A stretch of 5,790 bases of DNA from Clostridia bacterium. GTDB lineage: Bacteria; Bacillota; Clostridia; Oscillospirales; CAG-272. A program made the position numbers and the translations under genes. The stretch lies in assembly GCA_900753285.1 (NCBI GenBank), contig CAADYN010000184.1, positions 1 through 5,790 on the forward strand, given 5' to 3'. Below the pieces are notes generated by a model that worked only from the letters and a program-made list of their open reading frames with translations, made no database searches and was not told where the DNA came from. How positions within the stretch are numbered: the stretch's first letter is position 1; each line of letters opens with the position of its first letter. This document shows, one piece after another, positions 1 to 5,525 of this stretch.

Positions 1-803
1 ACCATACCTTCTCCGAGGTGTATGAGCTTTACGGAATTGACAGAATAGCCGAGTACGTTTACGCAATGACGGGACTTGACATAAAATACAGCTTCCTCAT
101 AAACGCGTATGACCTTGACGAGCTGTACGGACTTCTCGGCGGAGTTATGACTGACGTGGGAAGCGATATCTACACCGACGGAACGTACAATACAATGCAG
201 TATGAGACGACTATAGAGCACACGGAAGCCGACGGTTCAAAATGGACTGAGCATAAGCCTAACACATACCTCATCGGAAAAGGCGAGGTTGCGCTCACTG
301 CCGACAACATTTACACACTGCTCAGCACGAAGGAGCACGGAAGCGCAGATTTGTCCGTCAAGGAGTCGTACACAATAGAAATACTGCGCAAATACCTCGG
401 CTATCTCGCGAATATTGACGAGAGCAAGCTGAAGATAATCATGTCGCAGCTCATCATGAACGAGTCCGACTGGGGCAGCATCGAGGGACTTGAAACGACC
501 GCACCCGAGACTGAAGCTCCCGAAACGACTCCCGCAGAGACAGAACAGACGGAAGAAACAGCGGAAAACAGCACTCCGAGATGGGTAGCCGAGACTTTTG
601 AACCGGACGGACCTATCGTCTCGACAAACTTCACCATGAACGACTTCGACTCGATATATGAGCTGCTCTGCGCGGTAACGTATTTCGAGAATAAAACCGT
701 GTCCTACCCCATGACATATTACGCCGCAACCGAAGACAGCTCGGAGTATTTCGACGCCAACGTAAACTCGGGAATCACGCTGTTCATGGACTACAGAAAA
801 TAA
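1..803 (+). CDS. Divergent LCP (LytR-CpsA-Psr) family protein, 5'-truncated
   Basis: The 3' part of an envelope protein gene. The frame is open to the left edge (first full codon at 3), so the GTG at 18 is an internal Val and the true start lies outside the window. LCP proteins are membrane-anchored, extracytoplasmic enzymes that transfer undecaprenyl-linked glycopolymers to peptidoglycan. The visible part matches the second half of the fold: a YELYG...IAEYVYAMTGLDIKYSFLIN stretch like the family's AYxxGG...V...L.I.IDYY, then the LGGV turn (about codons 40-43 from GTG 18), then the KGEVALTADNIYTLLSTKE segment where the family has KG...LDG..AL.Y.R.R. The conserved arginines of that segment and of the following D..R..RQ motif are absent. 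A Thr/Glu/Pro-rich insertion follows, then a tail (IVSTNFTMNDFDSIYELL) resembling the family's final TNLT..DL element. The family match is by eye and the divergence is strong. Transfer activity is doubtful, so a binding or scaffold role is possible. Confidence 0.62.
   Translation, partial: HTFSEVYELYGIDRIAEYVYAMTGLDIKYSFLINAYDLDELYGLLGGVMTDVGSDIYTDGTYNTMQYETTIEHTEADGSKWTEHKPNTYLIGKGEVALTADNIYTLLSTKEHGSADLSVKESYTIEILRKYLGYLANIDESKLKIIMSQLIMNESDWGSIEGLETTAPETEAPETTPAETEQTEETAENSTPRWVAETFEPDGPIVSTNFTMNDFDSIYELLCAVTYFENKTVSYPMTYYAATEDSSEYFDANVNSGITLFMDYRK
495..575 (+). other. Thr/Glu/Pro-rich low-complexity linker inside the LCP-like protein
   Basis: About 27 codons encode almost only Thr, Glu, Pro and Ala, built on a loosely repeated ETTAPE / ETEAPE / ETTPAE unit. 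Such acidic Thr/Pro linkers are common in secreted proteins of Ruminococcus-type Clostridia and are expected to be flexible, surface-exposed and possibly O-glycosylated. Here it separates the main LCP-like lobe from its C-terminal element rather than sitting at the protein's end. The composition is read directly; flexibility and glycosylation are inferences. Confidence 0.75.
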
Positions 804-834
804 AAATCAGGTAAACCAAGTATATAACAAATAA

Positions 835-842
835 AAGGATGG
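835..842 (+). promoter_or_regulatory. Ribosome binding site of glycyl-tRNA synthetase
   Basis: AAGGATGG lies 7 bases before the ATG at 850. This supports that start over the in-frame ATG at 859. The whole 46-base gap before the gene is A-rich and too short for a T-box leader. Confidence 0.7.
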
Positions 843-849
843 TATAATT

Positions 850-2262
850 ATGGCTCGCATGGCAAATGAAGCAAAAACAATGGATAAGATAGTTGCTCTC
901 TGCAAAAACAGAGGATTTGTTTACGCAGGAAGCGAAATCTACGGCGGTCTCGCCAACACATGGGACTACGGTCCTCTCGGCGCGGAGCTGAAAAACAACA
1001 TCAAAAAAGCATGGTGGAAAAAATTCGTCCAGCAGAATAAATATAACGTAGGTCTTGACGCGGCTATCCTCATGAACCCTCAGACATGGGTAGCATCCGG
1101 ACACCTCGGCGGCTTCTCAGACCCTCTTATGGACTGCAAGGAGTGCAAAGAGAGATTCCGCGCGGATAAAATCATCGAAGACTGGGTAGCAGAGAACCAC
1201 TTTGAGCTTCCGAAGGCAGTCGACGCTTTCACTCAGGCCGAAATGAAGGACTTCATCGACGAGCATAACATCCCCTGTCCTTCCTGCGGCAAGCATAACT
1301 TCACCGACATCCGCCAGTTCAATCTTATGTTCAAGACATTCCAGGGCGTTACCGAGGACGCGAAGAACACAGTATATCTCCGTCCCGAAACCGCTCAGGG
1401 TATTTTCGTAAACTTCGCAAACGTTCAGAGAACCACAAGAAAGAAGCTCCCCTTCGGTATCGGACAGATCGGTAAGTCATTCCGTAACGAAATCACCCCC
1501 GGCAACTTCATCTTCCGCGTTCGTGAGTTCGAGCAGATGGAGCTTGAATTCTTCTGCAAGCCCGGTTCTGACCTCGAATGGTTCCAGTATTGGCGTTCGT
1601 TCTGCCGCGATTGGCTCCTTTCCCTCGGCATGACGGAAGAAAACCTCAGACTCCGCGACCATGATCCCGAAGAGCTTTGCTTCTACTCCAAGGCTACCAC
1701 CGACTTTGAATTCCTCTTCCCGTTCGGATGGGGAGAGCTTTGGGGCGTTGCCGACAGAACCGACTACGACCTCACACAGCACCAGAACACCTCCGGCAAG
1801 GATCTCACATACTTTGACCCCGAAACAAACGAGAGATATATTCCCTACGTTATCGAGCCTTCCCTCGGTGTTGAGCGTTCGTTCCTTGCATTCCTCTGCG
1901 ACGCGTATGACGAAGAAGTTATCGACGCAGAAAAGAACGACACAAGAGTTGTGCTCCACTTCCATCCCGCTCTCGCTCCTATTAAAGCTGCCGTTCTTCC
2001 TCTCTCAAAGAAGCTTTCCGATAAGGCTTCCGAGCTTTACGACGAGCTTTCAAAGAAGTTCATGGTTGACTTTGACGACGCCGGCTCCATCGGTAAGAGA
2101 TACCGCAGAGAAGACGAAATCGGCACACCGTTCTGCATCACCTACGACTTTGACTCCGTTGAAGACGGCTGCGTAACGGTTCGCGACAGAGACACAATGG
2201 AACAGGTAAGAATGCCCATAGCGGAAGTTGAAAAGTACATCGAATCCAAGCTCGAATTCTGA
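850..2262 (+). CDS. glyQS: Glycyl-tRNA synthetase, homodimeric class II type
   Basis: Cytoplasmic enzyme that charges tRNA-Gly with glycine using ATP. At 470 residues it has the usual length of the single-chain alpha2 bacterial type (also called glyS), not the two-subunit glyQ/glyS type. Visible landmarks in order: the N-terminal GSEIYGGLANTWDYGPLG block (residues 27-44); a probable zinc site from CKEC (96-99) and CPSC (143-146); RPETAQG (178-184); class II motif 2 with FRNEI (211-215) and RVREFEQMELEFF (223-235); WGVADRTDYDL (298-308) in the glycine-binding region; motif 3 PSLGVERS (337-344); and a C-terminal anticodon-binding domain from about residue 366 to 470. No frameshift or lost key residue is seen. 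Isoleucine codons are strongly biased to ATC (18 of 23), in line with high expression. The next gene starts 13 bases after the stop, suggesting co-transcription. Confidence 0.97.
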   Translation: MARMANEAKTMDKIVALCKNRGFVYAGSEIYGGLANTWDYGPLGAELKNNIKKAWWKKFVQQNKYNVGLDAAILMNPQTWVASGHLGGFSDPLMDCKECKERFRADKIIEDWVAENHFELPKAVDAFTQAEMKDFIDEHNIPCPSCGKHNFTDIRQFNLMFKTFQGVTEDAKNTVYLRPETAQGIFVNFANVQRTTRKKLPFGIGQIGKSFRNEITPGNFIFRVREFEQMELEFFCKPGSDLEWFQYWRSFCRDWLLSLGMTEENLRLRDHDPEELCFYSKATTDFEFLFPFGWGELWGVADRTDYDLTQHQNTSGKDLTYFDPETNERYIPYVIEPSLGVERSFLAFLCDAYDEEVIDAEKNDTRVVLHFHPALAPIKAAVLPLSKKLSDKASELYDELSKKFMVDFDDAGSIGKRYRREDEIGTPFCITYDFDSVEDGCVTVRDRDTMEQVRMPIAEVEKYIESKLEF

Positions 2263-2269
2263 AAAGGAG
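2262..2269 (+). promoter_or_regulatory. Ribosome binding site fixing the epimerase start
   Basis: AAAAGGAG overlaps the last base of the glycyl-tRNA synthetase stop codon and lies 6 bases before the ATG at 2276. It argues for that ATG rather than the longer in-frame TTG start at 2228, which falls inside the upstream gene and lacks a comparable site. Confidence 0.85.
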
Positions 2270-2275
2270 CTGAAT

Positions 2276-3157
2276 ATGACTCTCAATCTTAACTCAAACG
2301 AGGCGTCGGGTGTAGTTCGCACGTTCGGCGGAGAGCTCGTTTCATATAAAAAAGACGGCATAGAATACGTATGGCAGGGACTCCCGGAATACTGGAGCGG
2401 TCAGGCGCCCATACTTTTCCCGGTATGCTGCTCACCCAAAGACGGAAAAATGGCTCATAACGGCGTGGAATACCCCATGGTAAAGCACGGAATCGCGAGA
2501 AAGCGTGAATTTGAGCCTATCTATATCGCAAGAAACAAAGTCGTCCTCGAACAGCGTGAGACCGAAGAAACGCTGAAAATGTTCCCGTTCTGCTATTCTC
2601 TGAAAGTAGAGCACGAGATAAGCGACAACGGCTTCTCAACTACATTCACGGTAAAGAATCTCGACAAAAACGAAATGACGTTTTGCATCGGCGGACATCC
2701 GGGATTTTCCTGCCCGCTCACGGAAGAGGACGGCGGATTTGAGGACTACAGCCTGTATTTCGACGACGCGTCCGGATGCACTGTCTCCCTCACCAAGGAC
2801 GGTTACATGAACAAGGAGCTTCCGAAACTCGACAAACTGAAAGGCACAAACGAGCTGCCGCTGAAGTATTCCGACTTCGACAACGACGCCATGATTATAG
2901 AGTATCTTCCGAAAAAATCTGTTAAACTCATATCCCGTGTGTCGGGAAAAGGCTTCAGATTCAGCTTCGACGGATTTGACGCGCTCGGAATCTGGACTCC
3001 CATTAAAAAGAACGCGCCGTTTATCTGCCTTGAGCCGTGGAACGGACTTCCCGCCGATGTTGACGAAACAACCGACGCGAAGAGCAAAAAATATTCCAAG
3101 ACTATCGCTCCCGATGAAGAATACACGGTCGGCTACTCCATGGAGATAATCAGGTGA
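2276..3157 (+). CDS. Aldose 1-epimerase (LacX-type mutarotase)
   Basis: A 293-residue cytoplasmic protein of the galactose mutarotase-like superfamily, which interconverts the alpha and beta anomers of aldoses. It resembles the LacX branch: VWQGLPEYWSGQAPILFPV (residues 32-50), then DGKMAHNGVEYPMVKHGIARKREFE (56-80) with candidate catalytic His71, then the CIGGHPGFS block (137-145) with candidate His141, and IWTP (239-242) followed by FICLEPWNGL (249-258) where Glu253 fits the catalytic base of the family. All expected acid/base residues are present, so it is probably active, but the sugar cannot be read from the sequence. There is no signal peptide. The gene is packed between glycyl-tRNA synthetase (13-base gap) and rsmA (4-base overlap), which points to an operon position rather than to a sugar-catabolic cluster. 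A sugar-phosphate mutarotase of the YeaD kind is an alternative. Confidence 0.88.
   Translation: MTLNLNSNEASGVVRTFGGELVSYKKDGIEYVWQGLPEYWSGQAPILFPVCCSPKDGKMAHNGVEYPMVKHGIARKREFEPIYIARNKVVLEQRETEETLKMFPFCYSLKVEHEISDNGFSTTFTVKNLDKNEMTFCIGGHPGFSCPLTEEDGGFEDYSLYFDDASGCTVSLTKDGYMNKELPKLDKLKGTNELPLKYSDFDNDAMIIEYLPKKSVKLISRVSGKGFRFSFDGFDALGIWTPIKKNAPFICLEPWNGLPADVDETTDAKSKKYSKTIAPDEEYTVGYSMEIIR
3142..3157 (+). promoter_or_regulatory. rsmA ribosome binding site and 4-base stop/start overlap
   Basis: GGAG at 3142-3145 lies inside the end of the epimerase gene, 8 bases before the GTG start of rsmA at 3154. GTG and the epimerase stop TGA share the four bases GTGA at 3154-3157. This arrangement typically gives translational coupling. 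The site supports GTG as the start, since no ATG is suitably placed. Confidence 0.8.
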
Positions 3158-4071
3158 CAAATCTTTGCAACCGTTCCTATGTTAGGGAGCTTCTTGAAAA
3201 GTATTCACTGTCTCCGAAAAAAGCGTTCGGTCAGAACTTTCTCATAAATCCCGGCGTACCGATGGAAATAGCAAGTCTGTCTGCGGGATATGCAAAACGC
3301 GGCAAACCCTCGGCTGTGCTCGAAATAGGACCGGGAGTCGGCGCGCTTACACAGTATCTCTGCGAGGAATACGATAAAGTCGTTGCGGTTGAAATAGACC
3401 GTGGGCTTATCCCCCTCCTCGGTGAAGCTCTCGCGGAATTTGACAACGTTACGGTGGTTGAGGGCGACTTTATGAAGCTTGACCTGCCGGTGTTCATAGA
3501 AGAGCACTTTTGTGATATCTTAGCCGAGGGCGGAAGCATAGGAGTGTGCGCTAATCTGCCGTACTATATCACGACCCCCGTCATAATGAAGCTGCTCGAG
3601 TCGTTTCCGGACAGAGAAAGACTGCCGTTTGCGTCGATTGTCGTAATGGTTCAGCTTGAAGTGGCTCGCCGTCTTGCGGCAAAAGCAGGAAGCGCGGACT
3701 ACGGTTCAATCTCGGCTTCTATCGAGCTCAGAGCAAATGCGGAAAAGCTGCTCGACGTTTCAGCCGGAAATTTCCATCCCGTACCTAAAGTGGCGTCCGC
3801 AGTCGTGGGAATCATACCTCACGGCGGAGTCAGGGAAGTGTACAAGGACGCGCCGGACGATATCGCAAAGTTCACGGAAGACGTGGTTGACGTCATATCT
3901 CTCGCATTCGGACAGAGAAGAAAAACCTTCCTCAACGCCGTGTCGGGAAAATATCCCAAGGACAAAACTCAGGCGGTGCTTGAAGAGCTCGACATAAGAC
4001 CCGACGTGCGCGGAGAAGTTCTGTCTGCGGAAGACTTTTGCAGGATAACGGATAAGCTTAGAAAAAAATAG
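3154..4071 (+). CDS. rsmA: 16S rRNA (adenine(1518)-N6/adenine(1519)-N6)-dimethyltransferase RsmA/KsgA
   Basis: S-adenosylmethionine-dependent enzyme that dimethylates two adjacent adenines near the 3' end of 16S rRNA late in 30S assembly. Loss of this family causes kasugamycin resistance. The 305-residue protein shows the family hallmarks: KKAFGQNFL (residues 22-30); SAM-binding motif I LEIGPGVGALT (56-66); acidic end of beta 2 AVEID (78-82); EGDFM (103-107); motif IV NLPYYITTP (134-142) with the Asn-Leu-Pro-Tyr catalytic signature; VQLEVARRLAA (166-176); YGSISA (183-188); FHPVPKVASAVV (207-218); and FGQRRKT (252-258). It is slightly longer than the usual 260-290 residues, mostly from an acidic stretch before motif IV (about 112-128). 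The start is GTG, overlapping the epimerase stop. A hairpin right after the stop ends the unit. Confidence 0.97.
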   Translation: MTNLCNRSYVRELLEKYSLSPKKAFGQNFLINPGVPMEIASLSAGYAKRGKPSAVLEIGPGVGALTQYLCEEYDKVVAVEIDRGLIPLLGEALAEFDNVTVVEGDFMKLDLPVFIEEHFCDILAEGGSIGVCANLPYYITTPVIMKLLESFPDRERLPFASIVVMVQLEVARRLAAKAGSADYGSISASIELRANAEKLLDVSAGNFHPVPKVASAVVGIIPHGGVREVYKDAPDDIAKFTEDVVDVISLAFGQRRKTFLNAVSGKYPKDKTQAVLEELDIRPDVRGEVLSAEDFCRITDKLRKK

Positions 4072-4077
4072 AATGAA

Positions 4078-4123
4078 AAAATCCTTCGTTTGTGTGAAAA
4101 ATCACGGCGAAGGATTTTCTTTT
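4078..4123. terminator. Bidirectional Rho-independent terminator between rsmA and the serpin gene
   Basis: The arms at 4078-4088 (AAAATCCTTCG) and 4108-4118 (CGAAGGATTTT) are perfect 11-base inverted repeats. The loop holds a second small stem, GTGA at 4094-4097 with TCAC at 4102-4105, capped by AAAA. On the plus strand the stem is followed by CTTTT. On the minus strand it is followed by a run of six T, the complement of A 4076-4081. It lies 6 bases past the rsmA stop and 7 bases past the serpin stop, so it can serve both convergent genes. Confidence 0.88.
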
Positions 4124-4125
4124 AG

Positions 4126-5409
4126 TTAGTTGGAAAGATTCTCTACGGTTCCCATGAACAGCACCGCTCCGTCAGAGTTTGTTATCATGTAGAAAAACGG
4201 TCTGTCAAGGTATATCACGGGAGTATCGTCGGGCATCAGCGCGGTTGTTTCAAGCACCATTTCGGTGACGGCGGCGGCTTTTGTACCGTGCTCGTTCGTG
4301 ATGACCTTAGCCTTTTGCAGAACGCTTGATATCATAATGTTGTCTGCTCCGCTCGATTGCAGTCCGCCCAGCTCAGCAGAATTCGTGAACGCCTTCTCCA
4401 GTCCGAGGGATTTTAGAATATCGGTAAGTCCTATTGTGCTCTCGTACTCAAACTTCGGAATGGAAACCTCTACCTTGCCGGAGCCTTCTTTTGCGGCGTC
4501 AAGAACAGCGTTTACGTCAATATTTTTCACAAAATCGCGTATGTCTCCGTCCGGAAGCACCGCCACAAACGAATATCCGTCCTTGTAAGCTTTCGAGAAT
4601 CCCTGTCCGTTGCCCAGTGAGAAATAGCCGTACTCGGTTGAATACATATATTCGGCGTCGCTTCTTGTGCCGTCGTAATTTGTGAAGAATCCGTCGCTTA
4701 TGTCGTATTCCTCGTACTCGTTCTCCCAGACTCCGTCAAAGAGCACAGTGTTGAGAAGCACCATCACAGCGGACGGGTCGAGCTCGTCAAGCGCGTCTTT
4801 TATCATGCCGTCGGTCTTGTCGCTGACCCATTTGTTTATCTCTTTCACGGTTTTTGAATCACTGAACGACTTTGATTTGGCTTCCGCGGCGTAGTATCTG
4901 TTCGCAATGTCGGAAAACTCCGGCGATATTTCAAAGGAATCCTCGTTGCCCCATATAGAGTTGGCGCATTTTACGGTTGAATCCTTCGTGTCCTCGAGGT
5001 TCTGCGTGAGCGTGTAGAGATAATTATTCATCGCGGAAATGTCGTCTGCTCCGAGAACGGATTCAAATTCGTCCAGTGTCTCGCCGCCTGCTCCGTTAGC
5101 GCAAAGTGAGAGCGCGTACATGACAGACAAAGGCGAGAATATAAGGTTTCCGCTGTTTGTCTCGGACGCTTTCACATAGAGCTTTTCGGAAAAATCGGCG
5201 AGAATGTCAACAAATTTTTCGTCAACCGCAACCTTTTCCGGCTCAGCCGCAGATACCTTCAGAATGTTCTCTCTTCCCAATGAATTTACCTCCGTAGTGG
5301 AATTTACAGTATTGTTTTTGTCCTCGTCAGCGCCGCCGTTTACCGTACCATTAGCACATGACGCGAGAAGTAAGGCGGACAAAAGCGCGCATAACAGCTT
5401 TTTCTTCAT
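4126..5409 (-). CDS. Serpin family lipoprotein, probably inhibitory
   Basis: A 427-residue serine (or cysteine) protease inhibitor predicted to be lipid-anchored outside the membrane. Residues 1-18 form a lipoprotein signal (MKKK, hydrophobic core, lipobox LASC with Cys18), followed by a polar Asn/Thr/Glu-rich tether to about residue 60. The serpin fold then runs to the end: FSPLSVMYALSLCANGAGGETL (91-112), ANSIWGN (149-155), INKWVSDKTDG (191-201), LLNTVLFDGVWEN (218-230), VSIPKFEYES...LGLEKAF (315-341), and the signature IYLDRPFFYMI (399-409). The reactive-loop hinge EHGTKAAAVT (373-382) is near the consensus of inhibitory serpins (EEGTEAAAAT), so loop insertion and protease trapping are likely. 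The closing LFMGTVENLSN ends in Asn where many serpins have Pro. The start has a GGAGG site 6 bases upstream. No convincing promoter was seen in 5410-5469. The protease target is unknown; host, competitor and own proteases are all possible. Confidence 0.95.
   Translation of the reverse strand: MKKKLLCALLSALLLASCANGTVNGGADEDKNNTVNSTTEVNSLGRENILKVSAAEPEKVAVDEKFVDILADFSEKLYVKASETNSGNLIFSPLSVMYALSLCANGAGGETLDEFESVLGADDISAMNNYLYTLTQNLEDTKDSTVKCANSIWGNEDSFEISPEFSDIANRYYAAEAKSKSFSDSKTVKEINKWVSDKTDGMIKDALDELDPSAVMVLLNTVLFDGVWENEYEEYDISDGFFTNYDGTRSDAEYMYSTEYGYFSLGNGQGFSKAYKDGYSFVAVLPDGDIRDFVKNIDVNAVLDAAKEGSGKVEVSIPKFEYESTIGLTDILKSLGLEKAFTNSAELGGLQSSGADNIMISSVLQKAKVITNEHGTKAAAVTEMVLETTALMPDDTPVIYLDRPFFYMITNSDGAVLFMGTVENLSN
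4207..4293 (-). other. Serpin reactive-centre loop coding segment
   Basis: This codes for Glu373 to Leu401. Taking Gly375 as P15, the hinge runs P14 Thr to P8 Thr with Ala at P12-P10. Counting gives P1-P1' as Thr389-Ala390 within ETTALMP. The stretch from Gly375 to the RPF of strand 5B is four residues longer than in alpha-1-antitrypsin and one longer than in antithrombin, judged from remembered sequences, so P1 could shift to Ala390, Leu391 or Met392. The lack of Arg or Lys at any candidate P1 argues against a trypsin-like target and favours elastase-, subtilisin- or chymotrypsin-like or cysteine proteases. Confidence 0.7.
5356..5409 (-). other. Lipoprotein signal peptide of the serpin
   Basis: The first 18 codons give a basic n-region (Lys2-Lys4), a Leu/Ala core and the lipobox LASC ending in Cys18. 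Known signal peptidase II logic predicts cleavage before Cys18 and lipid attachment to it. No charged residue interrupts the core. Confidence 0.88.
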
Positions 5410-5415
5410 TTTTTG

Positions 5416-5420
5416 CCTCC
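5416..5420 (-). promoter_or_regulatory. Ribosome binding site of the serpin gene
   Basis: On the minus strand GGAGG lies 6 bases before the ATG (5409-5407), a near-ideal Shine-Dalgarno site that fixes the start. Confidence 0.85.
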
Positions 5421-5469
5421 ATGCGATTTTCTTTTGCCTGTTAGACGATGCAGAACGAAAAATGTTCCC

Positions 5470-5506
5470 AAAACAAAAACAGGATACACCCGTCGGATAT
5501 ACCCTG
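5470..5506 (-). terminator. Rho-independent terminator of the GH76-like gene
   Basis: On the minus strand a 12-pair stem (5506-5495 with 5491-5480) closes on a GAC loop. It contains three G-U pairs and the rest are Watson-Crick. It is followed at once by TTTTTGTTTT (5479-5470). It starts 19 bases after the stop at 5526. The plus strand has no T run after the stem, so it works only leftward. It separates the upstream gene from the serpin. Confidence 0.87.
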
Positions 5507-5525
5507 CTAAAATTCAGATGAAAAA

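Noticed and set aside
18..20. GTG as the start of the LCP-like gene
   Set aside because: The frame stays open to the left edge, codons before it fit the LCP fold, and no ribosome binding site is placed for it.
76..103. TTGACA with CATAAA 16 bases later, resembling a sigma-70 promoter
   Set aside because: It is inside a coding frame, the -10 is a poor match, and there is no gene start nearby that it would serve.
843..848. TATAAT hexamer just before the glycyl-tRNA synthetase start
   Set aside because: It lies between the ribosome binding site and the ATG, so a transcript from it would lack the ribosome binding site. No -35 element is found at the right spacing. TATAAC at 823-828 also lacks a -35.
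1477..1965. 162-codon open frame on the minus strand inside glycyl-tRNA synthetase
   Set aside because: It is the antisense shadow of a strongly conserved gene, and has no ribosome binding site or recognisable domain.
1661..2176. 171-codon plus-strand frame overlapping glycyl-tRNA synthetase
   Set aside because: Out-of-frame shadow with Ser/Thr/Pro-skewed composition typical of frame-shifted reading.
2228..2275. TTG-initiated N-terminal extension of the epimerase
   Set aside because: The added 16 residues overlap the end of the upstream gene and show no family similarity; the ATG at 2276 has an excellent ribosome binding site.
2636..3160. 174-codon minus-strand frame opposite the epimerase
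   Set aside because: Shadow frame of a well-supported gene with no initiation signal or recognisable motif.
5421..5469. Serpin promoter (TTGGGA with TCTAAC on the minus strand)
   Set aside because: The elements match only 4 of 6 positions each and the spacer is about 20 bases, too long to call.
5204..5521. 105-codon plus-strand frame across the serpin start and the intergenic gap
   Set aside because: It is mostly antisense to the serpin signal region and runs through the minus-strand terminator; no ribosome binding site or known motif.
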